A stretch of 64,000 nucleotides of DNA from Micromussa lordhowensis (Eukaryota > Cnidaria > Anthozoa > Scleractinia > Lobophylliidae): contig OZ026609.1 in assembly GCA_964020085.1 (NCBI GenBank), positions 3,479,028 to 3,543,027 on the forward strand. Direction: 5' to 3'. How positions within the stretch are numbered: position 1 is the first letter of the stretch; each line of letters starts with the position of its first letter. The position numbers were made by a program, and so were the translations under genes. Below are positions 22,627-33,831 of this stretch, piece after piece. The notes under the pieces were generated by a model. The model worked only from the letters and a program-made list of their open reading frames with translations, ran no database searches and was not told the DNA's origin.

Positions 22627-24135
22627 TGCATCATATCCAAATAATTCCAAATCAATGAGGTTGTTTTTTTTTCTAATAGACTGTCAATTCCTAAGTAACT
22701 TAGCCACTGTCAATGCTATTTCTTTAAATTTTTAGTTAAAAATTGCTCGATAATGCTTGCAGGGAGGTGGGGGCAAAATCCCCAGGGGGTTCTCCCTTAA
22801 GTGTACCTCCCAGGCTCTAAACCCTGGATATTGCTAGAGGTACATATCAGAGAATAAACAAATTCTTGCTCAAAACAAGAAAATATTATCTTGATGTGCT
22901 GCCAAGTTCTGATAGAACTTGAGAGTAGTCAATGTACATGTGACAACAGTAATAATTAGTAAGCTAGTATTAGTAGTAGGCCGTCTAAAAATGTTCATGT
23001 TGCTCCTTGGTCTTGTCCACAAATTTTATACGGTTAGATAAATTTTTGTACCCAGGAGTGGATTTAGGGGAGGAAATGGAAGAGGAATTGATTGGGTGGC
23101 GATCTCTACTGCTACATCCACCAAGAAAGTAAAACAGAGACATTTGATCCGAGTCATCCAGAAAATGAACACATGTATATTAGGAAGGTGTAAATAATTG
23201 TTAGTTGCATTTAGTGTTTTTTGCCAAATAAAATGCTGGAAGCGTGTTTCAGTGGTGTCATTTTTAGTTTATGCTGCATTTTAAGTTTTCATTTTATTTT
23301 GTTTAAATTGTGAGAGGCATAAAGGTCCGATAGACAAGTTGCTGTATCACTTGCCTTGTTGTCATTACATTCATTCCCGCATCTTCACATCCTAGGTCAT
23401 TCTCATCTCAACGAGACATTTTAAAACGAGTGGCACTGGGGACAAGAATGACCCCAGAGCTTCACTTATTTGTTATAGAATAATTATCCACTCCACAGTA
23501 ATGACAAGCTTGGTTAATAAACGTTTTATTCAAATCTAGCTTACCGGCTCTTTTGAGGTGTAGAACTGGTACAAGTAATTTACTAATGAATCGTCTCAGT
23601 TTCATTGAAAAGTGAAAGACTGCACTTCAATAGGCCATTTCCAAATTACCTTTAGCCGCTTTCTCAAAACAAGTCTTGGTGCTCATCCTTTCATATGAAA
23701 ATGAGATTACATTCACATGCAAATTAAACTCATTTTCATATGAATGGTTGTGCACCAGGCCTCGCTTTGAAAGAGAGGCTTTAGGTAACTCGGAAATGGT
23801 CCATTGCACTACAGTGTGCGCATTTCCGGTTTTATTTTCTTTGAAAACCGGAAACTGTCATAACATGTTTCACGATGTTTCAATTCAAACCACTAGCACT
23901 TTCTGTAGAAGTAGATAGCCTCTGATCATCTGCCAGGTTATCACAGCAGAAAGGAGAAAGAATCCGTCATCAAGAGTAGTTGTGTTACACTTCATACCCG
24001 CATGTTACCGCATTGCTTTTCAGTTACAAATCCGTACACACGATTGTGTTTCCGGGAAAATTCCCGTTAATAGACTCTTACATCGCGTTCTTTGCTGTTC
24101 GCTTGGTCTGAGGTCTTAAGGAAATTATCCCAACC
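22627..24135. other. Intergenic region between Ly6-like and HSPA12-like genes
   Basis: Contains an AATAAA near 23226 that could serve the upstream gene, and a short inverted match (CATATGAAAATGAG near 23690 and CTCATTTTCATATG near 23728). No supported gene. Confidence 0.4.
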
Positions 24136-27100
24136 ATGGCGTTCATATTAACAGGTAATATTGAATAGAATTGCATGCTCGGTTTACAAGTACAAGTAGT
24201 TTGCTTGGAGTACAGTCTGGGAGGGTCTAGATTGCTTTCTTATTTTACGCCACGTATAATTGTTTTACCTGCGGGAGTCGAGGAAGATTGTGCAAATGCC
24301 TTTTTAATTTTCTGCATTGTGATGGTTCAGCGCCATAGTTAATAGAGGGGACTATAGTATAACGCTTGTGATCTCGTATTTTTGAGAAAGTTTGACTGAA
24401 AACAGGGACGCATTACATAATAACAAGTGTTATAATATCAAGAAAAAAATTCGCAAAAATTAAAATTTGCAGATACTCAAGTAATCCTCTAGTTAGAGAT
24501 CAAGAAAATATACCGATAATCCGTTTTGAATTTGACGCGAAGAATCTTTTTTACCTCTGCTACACAAGATCGTCGTTAAACCGGTGTGTCACGAAACGTA
24601 GCGTGAGAAAAAGCTTTCACTTTCAAAGAGAGAGTTCCGGCAGCACGCGAGAGCCACATTTTTCTTGAATTCTTCGAGAACAATAAATCAACCGAGGAAA
24701 AAAAACTATACATGCAATAATACTTTTTAACCAGATTAATCCAGTTCACTGTCACGCAATAAAAAATTAAATCGAAAACTATCCTATAACATCACAATTT
24801 CTTAGCTTTCTCCACTGGATAGTTTTCGATTTATTTTTTTATTGCGTGACAGTGAAAACGATCTATTCTGCGACAAATTGCAATGACGCCTGTAGACGGC
24901 GCAGTTTTCACTAAATATGCTATCCTTTTGTGCGCAAGCCGAGTGTTAAGGCATATGGTATTTCGAGGACTGGACTGGACTGGACTGGACTAGTGAAACG
25001 CGGACTAGTAAAACGCGGACTAGTAAAACGCGGACTAGTAAAACGCGGACTAGTAAAACGAGGACTAGTAAAACGAGGACTGGTAAAACGCGGACTGGTA
25101 AAATGCGGACTGGTAAAACGCGGACTAGTAAAACGCGGACTAAAATGCAATTGTTCTCTTGCGTGACAGAAAGCATTGTCATCGGAGGTCTTGTGTGACT
25201 GTGATATTTAAGATCGTGACAATCTTGATAACCATGTTCCTGTTGACTTTTTATATTAGATGTTTCTGATTCTCTTCTTAAGAATAATTTGAATATTGAA
25301 GTTTATCGGATGAGAAATGATAATTATGGCTGGAAAAGAAAGCTGTTGAAATCATTGCTAAAAGGCAATTGTTGCTTTCTCAGAATGTATAAAGCGTATT
25401 GAAAGGTTAAAACCCCGCACGTGACACCTTGCGTGACGGAAATCATGATCTAACTGTGATCCATGAGATCATGACACCGTATGATAATAATGTTCCTGTT
25501 GACTTTTTGTTTCAGATGTTTCTGTTTCTCTCTTGTTAAGAATCATTCTTCCGAAGAGAGATGATCGTTCCAATCGATAATTGTAGCTGCTGAATAAAGC
25601 TGTTGAAATTGTTGACCCTTTCTCAGAAAACAATAGCGTATTTAAAGTGACAACTCCTGGAGTAAAAAGTATGTACGTATGCATGCTATAAGTATAGACA
25701 TGTATGTGATATATGCTTATATAAGAATACATATAATCGTTGAAATAAAGAGACTTATTGTCGTACCAGTCCGCGTTTTACCAGTCCTCGTTTTACCAGT
25801 CCTCGTTTTACCAGTCCGCGTTTTACTAGTCCGCGTTTTACTAGTCCGCGTTTTACTAGTCCACGTTTTACTAGTCCTCGTTTTACTAGTCCGCGTTTTA
25901 CTAGTCCAGTCCAGTCCAGTCCTCGAAATACCATATGCCGAGTGTTAAGAGTTCTCTTTGATTGTTATTATTTTTTATTTTCAATAAGTAGTCAAGAATC
26001 ACTGCTTTCACGTCATCACACTAGTCACGCCAGAATGAAAACGACCACCTCCTAAAAATGCACAGAAATGTAGACTGTGTGATTGCAATTTTTATTTTCC
26101 TCCCTTTGCGTTTCTGTTTTGTTCTTTTAACCACTTTCTCTACCTTTTGTATTGTTCCATTGTCACTCCATTTGTTTTGCTATACACAGGTCTCAGAGAC
26201 TTACTTTTCGGCACCGAGAAACGTTTCCTCGCTACCGTTGCAATCGATCTGGGAACAGCATACAGCGGCTTTGCTTTCTCACTTAACAAGGAACAAGGTG
26301 AAAACTCTATTTTCATGAATAAAGACTGGGTGAATGAACTAGGCCATCAAACAAGCAAGACACCAACATGCCTGTTACTTAAACCAGATCTGTCATTCGA
26401 CTCGTTTGGATATAAAGCGGTAGAGAGGTATGCATATCTTAGGAGCGTCTACGAAGCACAGGATGAATTCTTGTTTTTCGAGCTTTTCAAGATGGCTGCG
26501 TATAATGATCAGGTAAGGCCTTAAGTAAGGATGTATTATTATCATTATCATTGTCGTTATTATTGTCGTTATCGCTATCGCTATCGCTATCGTTATCATT
26601 ATCGTTATCACTATCGTTGTCGTTGTGGTTATCGTTATCGCTATCATGATCATGATCGTGATCGTGTTCGCGATCGTGATCGCTATCGCTATTGTTATCG
26701 TTATCGTTATTATTATGAAACGTCAGGAGATGGGCTCCTGGAAACGTAGATTTTCAGTATCTTGCTAAACAGACGGATTCGGATGAACCTTGTTCAGTGC
26801 AGATATGTTGCGCGTTCTTCTAGCGACTCGTTCTCGCTCTTATAGCTTTGTCCTTTACGTTTATTAGGTCTTGGAATTAAAGAGCACCCTGCTTAAAGCA
26901 TCCAATGGGAAAACTGTAAGATCCATTACAGTTTTTGCGCATTGCATCAAGTTTCTTAGAGATGAAGCACTCAAGCTCATTCGGCAGGAGACTGGAGACG
27001 AGAACTTTAGTGTGGAAGACGTCATGTGGGTTTTAACTGTGCCTGTTATGTGGCCGGCAAGATCAAAGCAGTTCATGAGAGAGGCAGCTTACAAGGTGAC

Positions 27101-28211
27101 GTTACGATATGTTCCCGTCTTTATATCGTATGCATCCAAATTTGGTATCAACCAATCAGAGATCTAGTTATCTCCTGACTTTTTAAGTTACCCAGGAAAG
27201 ATAATCATGCAATTAGACAATCAGAAGCCTTCTCTGATATCCAAAGATATTCGGTCACTGATCTTATATTGCCGGATTTATTCCCCACTTTGGAGTCTGG
27301 ATATGGTAAATACCTAATCGTCCCTTTTTTGTTTGCGGCATATCAGGCTTATTTGACCACGTCAGTGCTATTTCAAATACGAACCATGGCTTGACCAAAG
27401 TCGTCTGATATGCCACCCAAGTGTCCATCGTCACCGATCCTTACTCTCCTTGCGGAAAATGGTCCTACTCTTCCTCCTCCTGCTCCCTTAAATCCAACCT
27501 GTCTCTGACCGCAACCTCTGTCTCCCTCCATGTAGTAATCTAAGATTTTCCATCTCTTTATTTATGGTTCTCCGCCACGTCTCTTTAGGACCTCCCCTTC
27601 TTCATTTGCGCTTTTGCTTGCGGGTGCCCATATGAAATTACAGTTGTTTAATAAGTGTACTCAAATACTCGGCATTTCGATGATTTAAAAGTCAAGTGAG
27701 GTTCACATTTAATTTGTGCTAGGCTGGTATTGGATCACGTGGTAACCCAGGGCAAGTGATGATTGTAACTGAAGCTGAAGCCGCCGCTCATTTCTGTGTA
27801 AAGAAGAAAATCAGAGAAGACATTCCATCTGAAACAAGACCTGAGATTCAGGACAAAGCTAACACACCATTCTTACTCGCTGATATAGGAGGTAGTTATT
27901 TCAAATCGACAAATAACAGATGCCATTAAATTTGCACGTAAAATCCCCTTTAAATGTCGAGTGTGCCTGTATAGATAGGCTGGTCCTTACCCAGTTTTAT
28001 AAGGTTTAATCCTTTCTCGCACAGTGCTCACATTTATCCTCCTTTCATTGTTGGAATTAGAAGGATCAATTAATTCTTATCTATAGGGCTAGTATGAAGG
28101 TAGTGTGGCTGAGTGGTACGAGCGTCCCATTTTGACCACTGGCTGATATTGTTCTCGTGGGCTGCGTCCAACTCCTCGGCTAGGCATGTAAGCCACCGAA
28201 TAAAGGGGGCA

Positions 28212-28248
<37 letters not shown>

Positions 28249-29730
28249 TATTACAAGATAATTTGGTTTTATCAACTGGATAGATAATGTGAATTGGCCA
28301 CCGTAGCTGACGTTTCGAGCGTTAGCCCTTTGTCGGAGCGAATCAAGGAATTGTGGGTTTTGTGCGGTTTATAAACGTCAGCTTCCGAATCTCTTTACGG
28401 TGGCCAATTCACATTATCAACCCAGTTGATAAAACCAAATTATCTAGGCATGTAAGCAGCCAACTGGTCTGCCTCCTGCTAGTTAGAATTTTACGCCCCT
28501 TTACACAACTTGTTTCATTGTTTATTTCCATTGGCCCAGAAAAGCGCCATTGGAGAGGGGAAGAGGGTGTTGGTAAATTAAGATATTTAATTTAAAGGAT
28601 CCTTAACAAGTTAAATCTCAGTGGCCATTGCTTATGGATCATTTTTCTTTTCTTTACTAGGAGGCCGCCTGGACATGACCGTTTATCAGCAGCATGGTGA
28701 TGATGCCATTGAAGAGATCTACAAGGAAACAAGCGATGCGTATGGCGCAGAAATGAATCCCATAACCCGCCAGTTTGAGGAGGTCTTAGATGAGTTGTTT
28801 GGTGCACAGATACTGAACGACTATCGCAAACTCTTTCCATGTGATTGGCTTAAGATCATGCAGAACTTTGAGGCGAAGATACATGCCTTTCAAAATGGGG
28901 AGACAAAGATTTACCTGCCTGGCAGTTTTGTAGCCTCGGTGAATGATTTTCGTTCTCCATACATGAATAAATATGGAGAAGGAGATGTTAAAGTTTTCGA
29001 AGATGAGTATCTTTGTTTGAGTCCTAGTGTTATGATAAGGCTTCTCCAGCCTTTCATGGAATACGTAAAGCATATCTTAAGGGCGTTACTGAGAAAACCT
29101 CACCTCTCCAAAGTCAAAACAATTTTTTTGTTTGGAGGCTTTGCGAATTCCCTTCTTCAAGAAGAGATCAAAAATGAGTTTGCCGGTAAATATTGTGTCA
29201 CTGTGCCCCGTGATGTCATCGACGTGGTTGTTAAAGGGGCAGTGATGGTTGCCCTGACGACAGTTGCGACGAAGAGAAGAGTTGTAAGAGCCTCATATGG
29301 AGCTGATTGTTCGCGGAATTTCGCACGGGGTAAACACCCAGAATGTAAGAAGTTCTTGGTAAATGGCAAGGAGAAGTGCAGAGATTTGTTTAATTGTTTT
29401 GTGAAGGAAAATGACACCGTCAAACACGGAGAGGAAATTTCTGTCAGATACCGACCACGTGAGGGAAATGAAACCGACATTAGATATACATTTTTCGCCG
29501 CTCCCACCTCCGACACCATTTTCGTCACGGACCCAGGAGTAACTGAGATTGGAAGTCTCTTGCTTCACTCCCCTGATACCAGGCAAGGATTAGAAAGAGA
29601 TATTTTAGTCAGCATGTATTTTGGAGGAACGGAAGTCATTGCGACGGCGTGGGATGTTACTAGTGGAAACAGAGCTCAGACAACGTTGGATGTTTCTAGT
29701 TTGTTGCGCTCAAGTGAAACTGTGATTTAA
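24136..29730 (+). CDS. HSPA12-like Hsp70 relative (actin-fold ATPase)
   Basis: Five coding exons with matching phases: 24136-24154, 26190-26512, 26868-27095, 27723-27891 and 28661-29730, giving 602 residues. The first exon encodes only six residues (MAFILT). The nucleotide-binding fold is recognisable: phosphate-1-like loop VAIDLGTAYSGFAF (D26), a middle block VLTVPVMWPARSKQFMREAA, TEAEAAAHFC, the phosphate-2-like LLADIGGGRLDMTVYQ, and FLFGGFANSLLQEEI, which matches the adenosine-motif region. HSPA12 proteins are divergent Hsp70 relatives that keep the ATPase fold but lack the classical substrate domain. Here the last 120 or so residues (from CSRNFARGKHPECKKF) form a short C-terminal part. 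The family is expanded in bivalves and other invertebrates, where stress and immune roles are proposed. Intron 1 hosts a fold-back transposon and intron 2 a microsatellite. Orthology with a particular vertebrate HSPA12 is not decided. Confidence 0.85.
24745..24856. mobile_element. Palindromic MITE in HSPA12-like intron 1
   Basis: 40-bp arms: TTCACTGTCACGCAATAAAA (24745-24784) is matched in inverse at 24817-24856 around a 32-bp loop. GTCACGCAA ends recur elsewhere in the window (for example 59230). Confidence 0.7.
24940..25949. mobile_element. Fold-back element with minisatellite ends and 11-bp target duplication
   Basis: The element spans 24951-25938 and is flanked by CGAGTGTTAAG at 24940-24950 and 25939-25949. 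Both ends start GCATATGGTATTTCGAGGAC, run into a few GGACT units, and then into arrays of a 15-bp unit (GGACTAGTAAAACGC with variants) in inverse orientation (left to about 25143, right from about 25767). The interior is two diverged direct copies of a roughly 240-bp block (each starting near TTGCGTGACRGAAA, 25159 and 25432, and sharing ATGTTCCTGTTGACTTTTT). There is no transposase. The long duplication suggests a Mutator-like origin; that is inference. It lies in intron 1 of the HSPA12-like gene. Confidence 0.8.
26531..26715. repeat. Microsatellite of TATCGT/TATTAT-type units
   Basis: Simple repeat of (T/C)AT(C/T)(A/G) triplets and hexamers in intron 2 of the HSPA12-like gene. Open frames across it on either strand are repeat artefacts. 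Confidence 0.85.
28098..28257 (+). repeat. Possible tRNA-derived SINE fragment
   Basis: GTGTGGCTGAGTGGTACGAG resembles a tRNA D-arm/A-box (TGGCTGAGTGG), but the B-box is not convincing. It is followed directly by a palindromic element. Low-confidence call. Confidence 0.3.
28258..28442. mobile_element. Palindromic MITE in HSPA12-like intron 4
   Basis: Arms TAATTTGGTTTTATCAACTG (from about 28258) and their complement ending near 28442; inner match GTGAATTGGCCACCGTA / TACGGTGGCCAATTCAC. Non-coding. Confidence 0.65.
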
Positions 29731-30834
29731 TAGCTGAGTAGAGCGATTTTCATTTGAGTGTCGAAAAGTAATTGGTTTTGCATCAACTACGCTACACGAT
29801 TGGCTTAAAAATGCTCCAATCAGAAAGAAGTAAAACGAAAGCCAATTGTGACTCGGTCACAGGCGTTTTCCCGCGCTTTATGTCAGCTACATGTGATTGC
29901 TTCGAGTTTTGATTGGTTCATTAGACTCTGTGTTGTTTGTGTTTGCTATAGAGTGATTACTTTGACTCTCAATTGAAAACTGCTCTAATCAGCCATGGCT
30001 AACGATCCGCCCTGTTTTGAAACAGGTGTCAAGGACGACCACGGCTCTTACTTGATGTCAGAAGACACAGTTAACGTAAAACAATAGAGAACAAAAAGAC
30101 ACAAGAACGTAGGAAACAATAAAAAACAACAGGTTCGTTTGTAAGACGGTCGTGTCCTGTGACTTCCACACCAAGATGGAGCCAGGACTCCATGACTAAA
30201 AGGAAAATGAATTGAAACATGACATGACGTCGGGAATCCCACAATGTTATATGGTGACCGTTTGATTAAATATTAGTTAGGGATTGCATGACTAAGGGCA
30301 CGAATTGACCCTTGTAACGAATAGCTATTTCACAATTTGTAAACAAAGTCCGTAGTAGTTTTCTACCGTATGACCTGATGTAACTGCATGCATTTACTTA
30401 AGCTAAATAAGGAGATAGAACGTGTAATTTTGTAATAACAGTTAAATTTACGTATATTACAACTGTACATCTGATTTATGGAAAAGTACTGTTTTAGGCA
30501 GGAATAGTAGTAGAAAACCTATGCACAATTAGAATGTAATAAGCAGTATTGTTCGATCGTTGAAGAATACACTCAAGATTGTTGTATGGATCGTTTGGTT
30601 TGATCGTTGATATACAGTACAGGGCCTCGAATGAACCAGCGTACGGTTTTTTGAAAACTGACCTTAAAAGAAAACAATCTCACTTTTAGATTCTATAAAA
30701 CAAGAAGATCTTTTAGATCTTATAACCACGCTTGTAAAATTTAACTGTTTTCTTAGCACCACAGTCGCAAAGCAGTGCACATTCTTTTACAACCCAGCGT
30801 TTATAATAAATGAGTTTCACAATGTTTTAACTTA
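29731..30834. other. Intergenic region downstream of the HSPA12-like gene
   Basis: No coding-like frame, no splice-consistent exon and no clear repeat beyond simple AT-rich sequence. Confidence 0.4.
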
Positions 30835-30837
30835 TGC

Positions 30838-30915
30838 CGCTGCGGCGCAGTGGAATAGACGATTGCCTCCCAATCAAGAGGCCGTGAGTTCGAATCTGTA
30901 GGAGACGAAACGTTT
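30838..30915 (+). repeat. tRNA-derived SINE head
   Basis: CGGCGCAGTGGAATAG looks like an A-box region and GTGAGTTCGAATCTG like a B-box, about 38 bp apart, followed by a T-rich tail. No acceptor stem pairs well, so a SINE relic is more likely than a functional tRNA. Confidence 0.5.
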
Positions 30916-31221
30916 TTTTTTTTAATTTTTTTTTGTTTGCTAATCATAAAAATTACAATTTCCTCGATTGTGATTGGTTTAAAAAACTCATATTTTCCAC
31001 TAATTCACTTGCCAAGTTGTTATCGGACAGTTTGCTATTGGACAGTTTGTTATCAGACAGTTCAATAAGCCAATCACATTCAAAGTTGTAGTTTAAATCA
31101 GCCAATCGATCTCGATTTGAGAGCGACATGAAACAATTTACGCCTCCTTTGTCGATCTTTTACATGTAATGTAAATTTTCCCTTTCTTTTATAACTTGGC
31201 TGTTCTTCTTTTCTCGGATTA

Positions 31222-31357
31222 ATTGGTAATAAGACTTCGTGTCGTTCAATTCGGTCTGTAATCATACTCGTGATGAACAAATCGGACTCCCGCTGCGCGG
31301 TTGTCCGATTTTGTTAACAGACCGAATTGGACTCCACTCAGTCCTATTACCATTACT
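31222..31357. mobile_element. Palindromic repeat (AATTCGGTCTGT arms)
   Basis: TGGTAATAAGACT ... CAATTCGGTCTGTAATCA on the left is mirrored by ACAGACCGAATTG ... AGTCCTATTACCA on the right; the inner pair is AAATCGGAC / GTCCGATTT around a GC-rich loop. Confidence 0.65.
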
Positions 31358-31921
31358 TATACCAGGTCTTTCGCGTCCGGCTTTGAAAACTGTACTACTT
31401 TTTATATACTGTTTTAATGTATCCGTGGACAGTTTTGGTTAATTGCATTTCGACGTAAAGGAAAGGGTAAGGAAAAACTGGTATCTTTGATGTATAGCAA
31501 TCCGTTTCCTTTTATTACTTCCATCACAGCTGTAGCCTCCTTGGGCTCGTCACGCAATCTTGACAAGGCCAAAGAGCGTCTGCGTCTGAGGCTATCACAG
31601 CTGCAGTCACGTTTTTACAATCTCTCTCTTCCCCTTTTAATAAATTAATCCTAATTTCCTCGTCATAATGTTAGTTAACAGGCTTTCAGAATCCTGATTT
31701 AAGTTTGGGTTGAAAAAAAAATCTATTTCAGTTAAAAAGCTGAAATATCTCAAGAAGTTCATAGAAATGTTTAACTTGCGATAGGTTGCCCTGATTGTTT
31801 AGAACTAATTCACTGAGCGCAGCAACTGACGTTGGTAATAATAAGACAGCACTTAAATGCTCTAGACAATTCTGGTAAAACAAGAAACAGTCAGCCTATT
31901 GACTTTAATGTGTTCACTTCT
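31358..31921. other. Spacer with a degenerate CTCGTCACGCAAT-type repeat
   Basis: Around 31532-31603 TGTAGCCTCC...CTCGTCACGCAATC...GAGGCTATCACAG looks like a decayed palindrome of the family also seen at 59206. No gene. Confidence 0.35.
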
Positions 31922-32554
31922 TTCACTTAGGGGTGACCCGAAAACACTGGTCCCCGGTCCACGGACCTCCATTACGGACCCGGTCCGTGGGCTACCTACG
32001 GACCGGCCACAGACTACCCCTACGGACCCCTCTACGGACCATCCCCAAAATAAAAATTAAAATGCCATTTTTCTTTCCTGTGGCTATAAGTATATATGAA
32101 AGACCGGGAAATCTCCGGGAAGCCTCGAAAAATTGTGCTACTTTGAGTGCATTTCCTTCGCCATTTTGTTCGGCCTATTCTCTCGCCGGTTGTGAACTCG
32201 TCCCAGGCTTCACAATTTGAAATATAAACAAAATGGCGAAGGAAAAGAAATCACAAATTTCTTAGGTTTGCCGGTCTTTCGTATAAAGCCACAGCAATGA
32301 AAATGGCAAAGATGTTATGATCTGCAATGACATAACTGGCGCCCGATGCTGAACCCAGGCCTGTCACATTTACCCAGCGTAGACACGAGCGTAACGCGCG
32401 AAATATTGGACAAGCAGTATTAAAGTGAATTTTTTATTTGGCGGGTGGTCCGTAGACGGGTCCCTTGAGGTAGTCCGTGGAGCGGTCTGTAGGTAGTCCA
32501 CGGACCCGGTCCGTCGTAGTGGGGGTCCGTGTTTTCGGGTTACCCTTCACTTAG
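31922..32554. mobile_element. Fold-back MITE with 9-bp target duplication
   Basis: The element spans 31931-32545 and is flanked by TTCACTTAG on both sides (31922-31930, 32546-32554). Ends GGGTGACCCGAAAACAC / GTGTTTTCGGGTTACCC lead into GGACC-rich arms (TACGGACC, GGTCCGTGG repeats). A second inner inverted repeat follows (CCATTTTCATTGCTGTGGCT-like arms; CCTTCGCCATTTTGTT / AACAAAATGGCGAAGG near 32156 and 32227). A 9-bp duplication with long arms fits a Mutator-like non-autonomous element (inference). Confidence 0.8.
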
Positions 32555-33831
32555 CAACTGATCATGAGAAGGATGAATTACTTGCACAAAACCAACGCAT
32601 GGAGGTGAGGTTCCCTGAACTCCTGAAAAAGTTTGTTTAATCTGAAAAGCAAAAAAAAAAAAGAAAAATATAATATTCAATCCGTGATGAAGGCTATTAA
32701 AAAAAAATCCGAGTTCCCAGAATGAGTTGAACCAATGATCGTCTGCATAAATACTGAATGCTTTATCACTAAGCAACTGGAGACTCCCTGTAGCTGGGCC
32801 ACAGAACAAGGTTTAGATGTGACAGACTAAAAATGACCATTGGAGATGATTTAAGCTGCTCCCTTGGAGCTTAGAGGACTGTGGATTTAATTTAAATTCA
32901 TTTTATTAAGGGACTGCAGAAGGGTTGGGGGCTCAAAATTTATGCTCTGAACAATCAAGTGGAATACTTACAAGCATTACAAGGAGGTCAATACTCATGC
33001 ACAATAGACTCTTTTCATAAATTTAAAATTCTTTTGTATGCATTTAAATTAGCCTTGCCAACCTAGTTTCAGAGTAAAAATTCTTTTCAATTACCAACTT
33101 CAAAATGAGGTTGGCAAGGCTAATTTTAATACTTTCAAAACAATTTATAACTCACCACCATTTATGATAGTGGTCTATGTTTTCAGGAAAGAAGGAATAC
33201 TTTGCATGGGAGGTTAATTCCCTTCCAGAACCCTCTCTAGAAGAATAGAGGGGTATCAAACTCCCTTGCTCAATTTTCCGCCTTGGGGGAGAGCAGGAAA
33301 TTGCAAGGAAGCCTTTAACCCAGAATGGTATTACATCTTAGTATTAGCTTCTGCTTTGAGAATGGGAGTGCTGATAGAAGTGAAAAAACTTAAATGAAAA
33401 AGGTAGAGAACGAGACAAGTTCATCAGCATTCACTTTTGAGGTTCTGCAGCACATTTGTTTTTCATTGTTTACCTGTTTTAGCTATCATTTATTAAGGAA
33501 GGTTTTAAGAGCTATTGGACTCAAGTCTTTAATTTGCTCTTAGCCCCTTCTTTACATCAGTGAAGTTTACTTTCATTAACTGCAAAAGTCATTTTCCTTT
33601 TTTTTTTCTTCTGTTCTTCTTGTACATGATTTTAATATTATAAATTATATATGATCATGCATTACTATCAGGATCGAAAGATGAACAAGTTTGTGCACTT
33701 TTCTTGAAGCCACTTTCTTTTCCTAATGTGCTGTCATTGTTCACATTCTTGACTATTCCTCAGCCTACCTGTTGATAAAATCAAATATAAACAGTACATT
33801 AGGACATGTTCGTAAGAATACTAAGCCAACT
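32555..33831. other. AT-rich intergenic sequence with one short hairpin
   Basis: A hairpin with 17-bp arms (ATTAGCCTTGCCAACCT and complement) lies at about 33049-33124. Otherwise nothing recognised. Confidence 0.4.

Noticed and set aside
24920..25182. Small proteins of repeated RFTSP or VKRGL units
   Set aside because: They are translations of the 15-bp minisatellite in the fold-back element and appear on both strands.
26393..26749. Isoleucine/threonine-rich and tyrosine/arginine-rich small proteins
   Set aside because: Produced by the TATCGT-type microsatellite in an intron.
30838..30915. Functional tRNA gene
   Set aside because: A- and B-box-like words are present, but no acceptor stem pairs and a T-rich tail follows; a SINE relic is more likely.
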